Shown here piece after piece: positions 1-5,305 of a stretch of DNA of 5,305 nt. The position numbers and the translations under genes were made by a program. Positions within the stretch are counted from its first letter, which is position 1. Every line of letters starts with the position of its first letter. The notes below the pieces were generated by a model. That model was not told the DNA's origin, made no database searches, and was given only the letters and a program-made list of their open reading frames with translations. Source of the DNA: Deltaproteobacteria bacterium. Its GTDB lineage: Bacteria; JAUYMQ01. The stretch lies in NCBI GenBank assembly GCA_030698575.1, contig JAUYMQ010000083.1:1-5305 (forward strand). The letters are read 5' to 3'.

Positions 1-358
1 TGAAGACCTCAATGGCGCCGTCACCCTCGACGGCGGCGGGATCATCAAGCGACCAGTGCAGCCGCTCGACGCGGCCCGGGAGCAGGGGACATCGCTCGCT
101 GGCGTCGTCGCAGAGCGTGACGACCATATCGGAAGCGGCCGCGTCGGCCACGTGAAAGGTCTTCGGGGTCTGCATCGCGATGTCGATCCCCTTCTCGGCC
201 AGCACCTTCGGCGTGAGGGGATGAATGCCCTTGGGTTCGAGTCCGCCGCTGGTTACTTCGAGGAGTTCGCCCCCGAGCGCGCGCGCAAAGGCCTCAGCCA
301 TCTGGCTGCGCGCGGAGTTTCCCGTGCAGATAAATAGAATGCGTTTCTTGCGTGCCAT
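1..358 (-). CDS. arsC: Thioredoxin-type arsenate reductase (LMW-PTPase fold), 3' end cut by window edge
   Basis: This gene probably reduces arsenate to arsenite in the cytoplasm, using thioredoxin as the electron source. The 119 visible residues start MARKKRILFI and carry the phosphate-binding loop CTGNSARSQMAEAF, with nucleophile Cys11 and Arg17 (CX5R). Two further cysteines in TLCDDASERC (Cys83 and Cys90) match the redox relay of the Bacillus subtilis-type ArsC (Cys10, Cys82, Cys89). DDP at 105-107 matches the general-acid Asp region. These extra cysteines argue for arsenate reductase rather than a plain tyrosine phosphatase. The family is usually about 130-145 residues, so only the C-terminus is missing, beyond position 1. 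The ATG at 358 is supported by GGGGGAG four bases upstream. No other ars gene (arsR, arsB, acr3) is visible; any would lie to the left. The gene is divergent from the glycosyltransferase genes. Confidence 0.9.
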   Translation of the reverse strand, partial: MARKKRILFICTGNSARSQMAEAFARALGGELLEVTSGGLEPKGIHPLTPKVLAEKGIDIAMQTPKTFHVADAAASDMVVTLCDDASERCPLLPGRVERLHWSLDDPAAVEGDGAIEVF

Positions 359-431
359 GTGTCTCCCCCGCGGGCCGGTTGGATGGGTCCGGCGCGCCGC
401 CGATCACCGGGGTCCGACGGCTGCCGGGCGA

Positions 432-440
432 ATTATAGCA
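432..440 (-). promoter_or_regulatory. Extended -10 promoter for arsC
   Basis: Reading the minus strand, TGCTATAAT is a consensus TATAAT preceded by the TGn extension, which can replace a good -35 box in sigma-70 promoters. No convincing -35 hexamer is seen 16-18 bases upstream, which fits the extended -10 class. Transcription would begin near 425 and give a leader of roughly 65 nt before the arsC ATG at 358. An AT-rich hexamer stands out strongly in this G+C-rich background. No ArsR-type operator could be recognised. Confidence 0.6.
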
Positions 441-464
441 CTTCCGGTGCAATGCCGGCTTTTC

Positions 465-493
465 TTGACGCTCGGGATCGCCGGTGATAGGGT
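465..493 (+). promoter_or_regulatory. Possible sigma-70 promoter for the glycosyltransferase pair
   Basis: TTGACG (465-470) is followed after 17 bases by TAGGGT (488-493). The -35 box is good and the spacing is ideal, but the -10 box matches consensus at only three of six positions. Transcription would start near 500 and give a leader of about 50 nt. The site lies about 25 bp from the divergent arsC -10 box, so the two promoters could influence each other. It is the best candidate seen upstream of 552. Confidence 0.35.
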
Positions 494-516
494 CCGCCGA
501 GGACCTGCCGCCGAGC

Positions 517-532
517 GCGCGATCGATCGCGC
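517..532. repeat. Perfect 16-bp palindrome in the leader of the glycosyltransferase genes
   Basis: GCGCGATCGATCGCGC reads identically on both strands. It lies between the proposed transcription start and the ATG at 552. It could be a dimeric regulator's operator, or simply a chance palindrome in G+C-rich DNA. A shorter inverted repeat, GGTCC (491-495) and GGACC (501-505), lies just upstream. Confidence 0.5.
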
Positions 533-551
533 CACCCCCATTTACACAACT

Positions 552-1721
552 ATGCGTATAACGTTCCTTGAGACGACGCTCGAAGAGGGGAAGGGCATCC
601 CCAACCGGGCGGTAGCACTGGCGGGAGGGCTGGCCTCTCTCGGCCACGACGTCACCCTGCTGTCCTTCCGCACCGACCGGGCCGATCTTCCCGCCGGCGT
701 TCGCGTCCGGCGCGTGCCCGCTCTGGGCGCCGTTCCCCTCCCCTTCCGCCTCGCCAACGCCTCCGCCCCGCCGCTGCACGCGGCGGCCGGCTTCTTCATC
801 CAGCGCGCCCTCGCCTCACTTGCCCCGGACATCGTCTGCGTCGACTACCCGCCGCTCGATCGGCATGCGCTCGAGGCGCGTGGCGGGCGCGCTTACAAGG
901 TGGCCTACACCTATCACGGCGTCGCGAACCCGGCCCACTACGAGGGCGCCGCCCGGGAGGCCCGCGTGCGCACGCGCGCGACCATTTACCGGAACGTCCG
1001 GGAGGCCGATCTCGTGCTGAGCGTCAGCCGCTTCTGCGCCGGCGAACTCGAAGCCGAGGGGGTCAGTTCCGTGCTGCTCCCGAACGGCGTCGACACGAAG
1101 GTGTTCGCGCCGGGACGCCGCATTGCGGCGCTTCACGGCGGCGGTCCCCTGCTGCTCTACATCGGGCGCTATACCGAGCACAAGGGGGTTCTCGATCTGC
1201 TGCGCGCTTTTGCGATCGCGCGCGAGAAGATCCCGGGCGCGACGCTCCTCTGCTTCGCCCGCCACGAGAGCCCGGCCTACGTGGCGCGGCTTCGTTCCTT
1301 CATCGACGAGGCGGGGCTGGCGCAGAGCGCACATCTTTTCCGGGACGTTTACGGCGAGATCGTCCCCGCGCTCTACGCGACCGCCGACGTTTTCGTGTCG
1401 GGGGCGCTCGACGAAACTTTCGGCATGACCTTCGTGGAAGCCGCGGCCTGCGGCACGCCTTCCGTCGCCTACGATTCGCAGAGCATCCCCGAGGTCGTCC
1501 TCGACGGCCGGACGGGGCTCCTGGCGCCACCCGGCGACGTGGAAGGACTCGCCGCGCGCATGGTGGAGCTGGCGGGCGACGAGTCGCGGCGCCGTACGAT
1601 GGGAGAGGCCGCGCTGAAGCACGCCCTCAACTTCTCCTGGGATCTTCTCGCGACGCGCTTCGAGGCGTGCCTCGAAACGCTTGTCACCCCTGCCCGCCGC
1701 GCGAAGGAGCCCGCCCCATGA
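552..1721 (+). CDS. GT4-family (GT-B fold) glycosyltransferase, first of a pair
   Basis: This 389-residue retaining-type glycosyltransferase probably transfers a sugar from a nucleotide-sugar donor onto an envelope glycan on the cytoplasmic side. The N-terminal domain starts MRITFLETTLEEGKGIPNRA, with the glycine-containing loop typical of the acceptor half. An interdomain-type PNGVD lies at 177-181. The C-terminal donor domain has LYIGRYTEHKG, with the Arg206/Lys211 pair that contacts donor phosphates. It also has the EX7E motif (Glu288 and Glu296, in ETFGMTFVE), followed by AACGTPSVA and a GRTGLL segment. No membrane segment or signal peptide is seen. The ATG at 552 fits the family N-terminus; an earlier in-frame ATG at 225 would run through arsC and both promoters. 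No clear Shine-Dalgarno sequence precedes the ATG, which is unusual here. The stop overlaps the next gene by 4 bp (ATGA). Donor and acceptor cannot be named. Confidence 0.9.
   Translation: MRITFLETTLEEGKGIPNRAVALAGGLASLGHDVTLLSFRTDRADLPAGVRVRRVPALGAVPLPFRLANASAPPLHAAAGFFIQRALASLAPDIVCVDYPPLDRHALEARGGRAYKVAYTYHGVANPAHYEGAAREARVRTRATIYRNVREADLVLSVSRFCAGELEAEGVSSVLLPNGVDTKVFAPGRRIAALHGGGPLLLYIGRYTEHKGVLDLLRAFAIAREKIPGATLLCFARHESPAYVARLRSFIDEAGLAQSAHLFRDVYGEIVPALYATADVFVSGALDETFGMTFVEAAACGTPSVAYDSQSIPEVVLDGRTGLLAPPGDVEGLAARMVELAGDESRRRTMGEAALKHALNFSWDLLATRFEACLETLVTPARRAKEPAP
1703..1709 (+). promoter_or_regulatory. Ribosome binding site fixing the start of the second glycosyltransferase
   Basis: GAAGGAG ends eight bases before the ATG at 1718. 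It supports that start over the in-frame ATG at 1667, which lies 51 bases upstream inside the preceding gene and would add 17 residues unlike a glycosyltransferase N-terminus. The ATGA overlap at 1718-1721 also points to translational coupling. Confidence 0.75.
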
Positions 1722-2824
1722 AGCTCGGCGTCGTCCCGGCCCAGCTCCCTCCCGATCCCGGCGGGCTCGGAGAGACCGTCTGGGCGAAGCACCACTGGCT
1801 GCGGGCGCGGGGCGTCGACGCGCGCATCGTCACCTACACGCCCCGGCCCACCGACGACGAGCACGACTTCGATCTGTTCGGGCCCGAGATCACGCGCTTC
1901 CATCCCGAAGCGCGCGTTGGGGGCTCTCCGCTGGCGCGGCTGCGCGAGGTGCGGGCGATGGCGCGGCTGATGCAGGAGAAGCTCGCCGACTGCGACGTGA
2001 TCGAAGTGCAGGGGTGGACCCTCTGGGCCACGGCGCTGGCACTCTTCCCCGGCGCGCTCGCCCGCAAACCCTGGGTGCTCGTCTTCCGGGGGACCGACGG
2101 CTGGGGGTACCACCCGCGCCGCTTCCTCGATCTCAAGCGCCGCATGAACCGCCGCGCCCACACGATAGCCAACAGCGCGGGGCTGGCCGCGCACCTGCGG
2201 CGCCTCGGGCTCCAGGTGGAGGGGCACATCTGGAGCGAGGCCGATCCGGCGATCTTCGCCCCGCCCGCCACACCGGCCGAGCCCGGCCGGACCATCGCGG
2301 TGAAGGGCCTCTATCCGCCCGGTGATCCCGCGACGCTCATCCGCGCGCTGGGCATCCTGAAGGAACTCAACATTCCCTTCCGGCACGAGCACCTCGGCCT
2401 GGGGCCGTTGCAGGCGCCCATGGAGGAGCTGTGCGCAGCGCTCGGGATCGAGGACCGCGTGTTATTCATGGGCCAGGTGCCCCACCGCGAGGTGCCCGCG
2501 CACCTCGCCCGCGCCGCAGTAATGGTGCTGTCGAGCCGCCTCGAGTCGTGCCCGCACGTGATCGGTGAGGCGATGATGATGGGACTGCCCGTGGTCGCCA
2601 CGGCGACGACCGGCGCCGCGGAGCTGATCCGCGATGGCGACACCGGATTCCTCGCCCGGGTGGGCGACCCGGAGGATCTCGCCGCCAAGATCGCGCAGGC
2701 GCTCGGCGACCCCGAGGGCGCGCGCGCGATGGGGCTTCGGGCGCGGGCCTGGGCGCTCGAAAACCTCCACGTCGACGTCGTCTTCGAGAAGTACCTCGAT
2801 CTCTACCGCCGCCTCGCCGGCTGA
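1718..2824 (+). CDS. GT4-like (GT-B fold) glycosyltransferase with altered donor-phosphate motif
   Basis: This 368-residue glycosyltransferase is probably translated in step with the preceding one and probably adds the next or an earlier sugar to the same glycan. It starts MKLGVVPAQLPPDPGGLGET, a normal GT-B N-terminal beta strand plus glycine loop. The donor domain has LGLGPL, then an LGI-DRV-F-GQVPHREVP segment, then the EX7E motif ESCPHVIGE (Glu276 and Glu284). AMMMGLPVVATATTGAAELI and DGDTGFLARVGDPEDLA follow, the classic GT4 signature. The usual GR....KG stretch, whose Arg and Lys hold the donor phosphates, reads KGLYPPGDP here. By alignment to the downstream LI, both expected positions are glycine (Gly197 and Gly202), with Lys196 next to the first. 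The donor or binding mode may therefore differ. No membrane segment or signal peptide is seen. Membership of the superfamily is near certain; the sugar is unknown. Confidence 0.88.
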   Translation: MKLGVVPAQLPPDPGGLGETVWAKHHWLRARGVDARIVTYTPRPTDDEHDFDLFGPEITRFHPEARVGGSPLARLREVRAMARLMQEKLADCDVIEVQGWTLWATALALFPGALARKPWVLVFRGTDGWGYHPRRFLDLKRRMNRRAHTIANSAGLAAHLRRLGLQVEGHIWSEADPAIFAPPATPAEPGRTIAVKGLYPPGDPATLIRALGILKELNIPFRHEHLGLGPLQAPMEELCAALGIEDRVLFMGQVPHREVPAHLARAAVMVLSSRLESCPHVIGEAMMMGLPVVATATTGAAELIRDGDTGFLARVGDPEDLAAKIAQALGDPEGARAMGLRARAWALENLHVDVVFEKYLDLYRRLAG

Positions 2825-2856
2825 CCCGGCGGGCAAGGGCCGCCAAGCCGCCCGGG

Positions 2857-2896
2857 GGATTGCTTCGTCGGGCCTGCGGCCCTCCTCGCAATGACA
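2857..2896. repeat. Palindromic dispersed-repeat-like element
   Basis: The element runs from GGATTGCTTCGTCG to CTCGCAATGACA. Outer arms ATTGC (2859-2863) and GCAAT (2888-2892) and inner arms GGGCC (2870-2874) and GGCCC (2878-2882) form a cruciform or hairpin with a TGC tip and an internal mismatch (TTCGTC against TCCTC). From general knowledge, sequences of the form TGTCATTGCGAGG...GAAGCAATCC are scattered between genes in many bacterial genomes, where they often yield spurious peptides such as SLRGGPQARRSN. This copy gives exactly that peptide on the minus strand. Its role here is unknown. It could serve as a weak 3' boundary for the glycosyltransferase transcript. Confidence 0.55.
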
Positions 2897-2926
2897 TGCG
2901 GGGCGCCTCCCGGTGACATGCGGGGC
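2892..2926 (+). repeat. 13-bp direct repeat upstream of the phosphohydrolase promoter
   Basis: TGACATGCGGGGC occurs at 2892-2904 and again, identically, at 2914-2926, a 22-bp period or about two helical turns. The second copy ends eight bases before the -35 box at 2935. That placement is typical of a tandem activator site. The first copy overlaps the end of the palindromic element, so partial duplication of the element's edge is the alternative. Confidence 0.55.
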
Positions 2927-2934
2927 ATCGTGTG

Positions 2935-2962
2935 TTGACGCTCCCCCGGTGCAACCTATAAT
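2935..2962 (+). promoter_or_regulatory. Strong sigma-70 promoter for the AlkP-fold gene
   Basis: TTGACG (2935-2940) and a consensus TATAAT (2957-2962) are separated by 16 bases. Transcription would start near 2969 and leave a leader of only about 15 nt, just enough for the GGGGGAA ribosome binding site at 2973-2979 and the ATG at 2984. The -10 box lies between CCCCCGG (2943-2949) and CCGGGGG (2971-2977), an inverted repeat that could be an operator. This promoter makes the gene independent of the glycosyltransferase transcript. Confidence 0.75.
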
Positions 2963-2983
2963 GGTGCGCGCCGGGGGAATTTC

Positions 2984-4645
2984 ATGTCTGGATCAACTGA
3001 CAACAAGCAGACCAAGGCCCTGATCTTCGGGATCGACGGGGGCACGTGGTCGCTGCTCGATCACTACATGGCGGCCGGGCACATGCCGGCACTCCAGCGC
3101 CTGGTCGGCGAGGGCGTGCGCGGGCCGCTGCGCTCGACCGTGCCGCCGCTCACGTCGGCGGCCTGGACGAGCTTCCAGACCGGCAAGACGCCCGGCAAGC
3201 ACGGCGTGCTGGGCTTCTCGCTCCCCTCCGTCACTCGCGGCTTCGTGAACTCCACCAGCATCCAGGGAAAGACCCTCTGGCAGCACCTCTCCGACTTCGG
3301 GATGAGCGTGGGCGTCGTGAACTGCCCGGTCACCTACCCCCCCTACACGGTGAACGGCTTCATGATCACCTGCCTGCTCACCCCGCCGGGCGCCACGAAC
3401 TTCACCTACCCGCCGGAGCTGGCGGGCGAGCTGCCGGGCTACCGCATTGATGTGCGCATCCAGAACAACCCCTACGGATTCCTGCGGGCCGATCAGAAGG
3501 TCGATGCGGAAAGCTTCTGGAAGGATCTGGCGGAGGTCACCGAGCGCCGGACCGAGGCCGGGCTCCGGCTCCTGCGCGAGCGGCGGCCCGACGTCTTCAT
3601 GATCGCCTATACGGGGATGGACCGCATCTCGCATCTCTACTGGACCACGATCGATCCCAACGCGCCCGGTTTCGACGAGGGTCACCCTCACGTGCGCGAG
3701 ACGGTGAAGTATCTCCGCTCGCTCGACGAGGCGATCGCGGGGTTCGCCGAGGCCGCGCCGGGGGCGCCGATCTTCTTCGCGTCGGATCACGGCTTCCGCG
3801 CGCACCCCACGCTCAAGTTCCACATGAACGTGTTCCTCATGCAGCTCGGCCTCATGCAGACGACCTCCGAGAAGGGCGTGGCCGCGTCGCAGAGCCTCCT
3901 GCGGCACCTGGTTCCGGAGCCGCTGGCGCGCCGGCTCAAGACGCTGCTGAAGCGCATGGCCCCCGAGCGGGCGCAGCAGCTCAAGGCCGCCATCGCAACG
4001 CCCATCGACTGGAAGCGCACCGAGGCCTTCGGCGTGCAGATGTACGCGCCCTACGGCGGCGTCCGCATGAATCTCAGCGGGCGCGAGCCCAACGGGATCG
4101 TCCAGCCCGGCGCCGCCTACGAGGCGGCGCGCGATCGCATCATCGCGGGGCTCGGCAAGGTGCGTGACGATCGCGACCGGCCGGTCATCAAGGAAGCCTG
4201 GCGGCGGGAGGATTTGTTTCCGGGCGGCGTGGTCGAGCAGGTGCCCGACGTGATCTTCGAGGTCCACGACGCCTTCATACCGTCGAACTACTTCTTCGAC
4301 CGCGCCGAGGTGGTCACGTCGCTCGAGGTCGGGAACCTGACCGGCATCCACGCGATGGACGGCATATTCCTGGCGGTGGGCCCCGGGCTCAGGCGCGGGG
4401 CGCGGCTGGAGGGGGCCTCGATCACCGACCTGGCGCCGACCGTGCTGTACGCGCTGGGCAAGCCGGTGCCGAGCGACATGGACGGCAAGGTGCTGCTCGG
4501 CGCTTTCACCGACGAGCACGCGGCGGCGCATCGCGTGGAGCGCATCGATGTCGACGGCAGCGGGGCGCGGGAGGCCTACGCTTATTCGGCGGAGGAGCAG
4601 GAAGTCATCGAGGAGCGCTTGCGCGCGCTGGGCTACTTCGACTGA
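2984..4645 (+). CDS. Alkaline-phosphatase-superfamily phosphohydrolase/phosphodiesterase (type I phosphodiesterase/NPP-like)
   Basis: This 553-residue two-metal phosphohydrolase belongs to the AlkP superfamily and resembles the type I phosphodiesterase/nucleotide pyrophosphatase branch (COG3379-like, from memory). The expected active-site residues are all present. They are Asp18 in FGIDGG and the probable nucleophile Thr57 in PPLTSAAWTSFQTGKTPGKHG, nine residues before the TG of the TG..P..HG motif as in NPP enzymes. Asp213 and His217 lie in GMDRISH, Asp268-His269 in SDHGF, and His456 in GIHAMDG. The C-terminus EEQEVIEERLRALGYFD is a tail often seen in this group. No signal peptide or membrane segment is present, so the protein should be cytoplasmic, unlike classical alkaline phosphatases. 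ATG 2984 has GGGGGAA four bases upstream. Its position next to two glycosyltransferases suggests a phosphorylated sugar or lipid-linked glycan substrate, but this is inference. The fold and metal-dependent chemistry are well supported; the substrate is not. Confidence 0.88.
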   Translation: MSGSTDNKQTKALIFGIDGGTWSLLDHYMAAGHMPALQRLVGEGVRGPLRSTVPPLTSAAWTSFQTGKTPGKHGVLGFSLPSVTRGFVNSTSIQGKTLWQHLSDFGMSVGVVNCPVTYPPYTVNGFMITCLLTPPGATNFTYPPELAGELPGYRIDVRIQNNPYGFLRADQKVDAESFWKDLAEVTERRTEAGLRLLRERRPDVFMIAYTGMDRISHLYWTTIDPNAPGFDEGHPHVRETVKYLRSLDEAIAGFAEAAPGAPIFFASDHGFRAHPTLKFHMNVFLMQLGLMQTTSEKGVAASQSLLRHLVPEPLARRLKTLLKRMAPERAQQLKAAIATPIDWKRTEAFGVQMYAPYGGVRMNLSGREPNGIVQPGAAYEAARDRIIAGLGKVRDDRDRPVIKEAWRREDLFPGGVVEQVPDVIFEVHDAFIPSNYFFDRAEVVTSLEVGNLTGIHAMDGIFLAVGPGLRRGARLEGASITDLAPTVLYALGKPVPSDMDGKVLLGAFTDEHAAAHRVERIDVDGSGAREAYAYSAEEQEVIEERLRALGYFD

Positions 4646-4674
4646 CAGGGAATCCGGTTCGGCCACGAATCAAT

Positions 4675-4699
4675 AAGCCCGCGTCGCCGACGCGGGCTT
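4675..4699. terminator. Bidirectional intrinsic terminator between convergent genes
   Basis: AAGCCCGCGTCG (4675-4686) and CGACGCGGGCTT (4688-4699) are perfect complements around one base. Folded realistically, this is a stem of about nine to eleven pairs with a short loop. Downstream bases are TTTGCTGCTTT on plus and, after the stem, TTATTGATT on minus; both are T-rich though interrupted. It lies 29 bp after the AlkP-fold stop and 24 bp after the V4R-like stop, and it is the only strong hairpin between them. Confidence 0.8.
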
Positions 4700-4723
4700 T
4701 GCTGCTTTGCAGGGCGCGGAAGC

Positions 4724-5305
4724 TCAGGCTTCCGGTGCGACGGGGGTTACCCAGCAGACGACGAACTCGCAGTGGGGATCGCCCTTGCAGCAGCACTTCG
4801 TCTCGCTGACCTTCACCTGCGTGCCGCCCCAGATCTCGATCGCCTCCTCGATCCAGCCAAGCAGCCCGCTGCAAATCACGCGATGGGGCAATGCGAAATC
4901 GAACACCCGCGCAACGGCCGATTCCTCTCCCTTCGATTCGATCTCGATCCGCCCGGAGTCGTAGTACTGCTGGAAGATAATGGGCGCCATCTTGAGGACG
5001 AAGCCCGGGTCGTTCTGCCTCACGAAGCTCTGCTGCACGCCTCCCGCCAGCGCCACGCGCGCCGTGAAGCCGCCGATCTTGCGCATCAGCTCGAAATCTC
5101 CCTTCCCGAAGATTTCGTCGATGGCCACCAGAATCTCGATGGCCTTGTCGAGGGGGTACCAGGTCGAAACGAGCACGCCGTCGCGGATCGTGTCCTGTCC
5201 CTCCGGCGGGAGCGACTCGATCAGGAGTTGCAGTCCCTTCTCGCCGTAGAACTGCTTCACGTAGTCCAGGCGCGACTTGAGCACGAGTCCCTTGATGTGT
5301 GCAGC
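4724..5305 (-). CDS. V4R-like domain protein, 5' end cut by window edge
   Basis: This is a probable small-molecule-sensing or metal-binding protein; 193 codons are visible before the TGA at 4726-4724. The C-terminal part (about 4748-4860) reads GWIEEAIEIWGG, then VKVSETKCCCKGDPHCEF and VVCW. This matches the E-x-x-C...GDP.CEF ending of V4R (4-vinyl reductase) domains, whose conserved cysteines are thought to bind a metal or ligand. Before it lie WYPLDKAIEIL, FVRQNDPGFVLKMAPIIF and QQYYDSGRIEIESKG, the last seen in uncharacterised V4R-like proteins of deltaproteobacteria, to my recollection. A GTG at 5284 could start a 186-residue protein, but the frame stays open to the edge and encodes AAHIKGL before VLKSRLDYV, which reads as continuous domain. 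I judge the true start to lie outside. No signal peptide, membrane segment or DNA-binding motif is seen. The gene is convergent with the AlkP-fold gene. The V4R-like ending is good; the specific function is unknown. Confidence 0.7.
   Translation of the reverse strand, partial: AAHIKGLVLKSRLDYVKQFYGEKGLQLLIESLPPEGQDTIRDGVLVSTWYPLDKAIEILVAIDEIFGKGDFELMRKIGGFTARVALAGGVQQSFVRQNDPGFVLKMAPIIFQQYYDSGRIEIESKGEESAVARVFDFALPHRVICSGLLGWIEEAIEIWGGTQVKVSETKCCCKGDPHCEFVVCWVTPVAPEA

Noticed and set aside
441-450. Decamer CTTCCGGTGC shared with 4729-4738
   Set aside because: One copy lies in the divergent promoter region and the other inside the V4R-like coding end. A 10-base match in G+C-rich DNA is probably chance.
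225-551. In-frame extension of the first glycosyltransferase to an ATG at 225
   Set aside because: It would overlap the arsC coding region on the other strand and both promoters, and the added 109 residues do not resemble a glycosyltransferase N-terminus.
1469-2392. 307-codon minus-strand open frame across the glycosyltransferase junction
   Set aside because: It spans two genuine genes in antisense, has no family features and no credible ribosome binding site, and is expected by chance at this G+C content.
2825-2856. G+C-rich imperfect hairpin just after the second glycosyltransferase stop (GGCGG/CCGCC plus bulged CCC/GGG)
   Set aside because: There is no T tract after it, and such pairings are common in G+C-rich DNA. 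It is not called as a terminator.
2993-4666. Long open frame of 557 codons on the minus strand opposite the AlkP-fold gene
   Set aside because: It mirrors the coding strand of a G+C-rich gene, has Arg/His/Val-rich low-complexity composition and no recognisable motif, while the plus strand has a full set of catalytic residues.
4707-4964. Small plus-strand open frames opposite the V4R-like gene (4707-4964 and 4980-5249)
   Set aside because: They are antisense to a protein with clear family motifs and show no ribosome binding site or recognisable features.
5282-5284. GTG at 5284 as the start of the V4R-like protein
   Set aside because: The frame continues open to the window edge with a domain-like IKGL before VLKSRLDYV. 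The AAGGGA upstream is only three bases from the GTG, too close for a convincing site. It remains possible.

Overview
This is a G+C-rich window (about two thirds G+C by eye) from a bacterial chromosome. It holds five protein genes and no RNA genes, insertion sequences or CRISPR arrays. Codon use is uniformly G/C-ending, and no stretch stands out as recently acquired. The composition, the arsenate reductase type, the AlkP-fold hydrolase and the V4R-like sensor protein would fit a deltaproteobacterial-type lineage (Myxococcota or Desulfobacterota), but nothing here fixes the taxon; this is inference.

Layout. Positions 1-358 (minus strand) hold most of a thioredoxin-type arsenate reductase, whose C-terminus lies beyond the left edge. 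Positions 359-551 are a divergent promoter region. On the minus strand there is an extended -10 box (TGCTATAAT) for arsC. On the plus strand there is a weaker -35/-10 pair and a perfect 16-bp palindrome ahead of the glycosyltransferase genes. Positions 552-1721 and 1718-2824 are two GT4-type, GT-B-fold glycosyltransferases joined by a 4-bp ATGA overlap, so they are very likely co-transcribed and translationally coupled. Positions 2825-2983 are intergenic. They contain a palindromic element resembling a dispersed bacterial repeat, a 13-bp direct repeat, and a very good sigma-70 promoter (TTGACG, 16 bp, TATAAT). Positions 2984-4645 encode a 553-residue alkaline-phosphatase-superfamily phosphohydrolase with all expected metal ligands and no signal peptide. 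A strong hairpin at 4675-4699 lies between convergent genes and probably ends transcription from both sides. Positions 4724-5305 (minus strand) encode a protein with a V4R-like C-terminal cysteine motif, whose N-terminus lies beyond the right edge.

How the genes work together. The glycosyltransferase pair probably adds two sugars to a cell-envelope glycan (lipopolysaccharide, capsule or a similar lipid-linked glycan). The adjacent AlkP-fold enzyme may act on a phosphorylated intermediate or product of that pathway, but it has its own promoter, so the link rests on position only. The arsenate reductase is divergently transcribed and probably unrelated in function. The V4R-like protein is convergent and probably independent.

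I did not find an obviously new multi-gene system. The points most worth a second look are the regulatory architecture before the AlkP-fold gene, a glycosyltransferase that lacks the usual Arg/Lys donor-phosphate pair, the unknown substrate of the AlkP-fold enzyme, and the cysteine-dense V4R-like protein.
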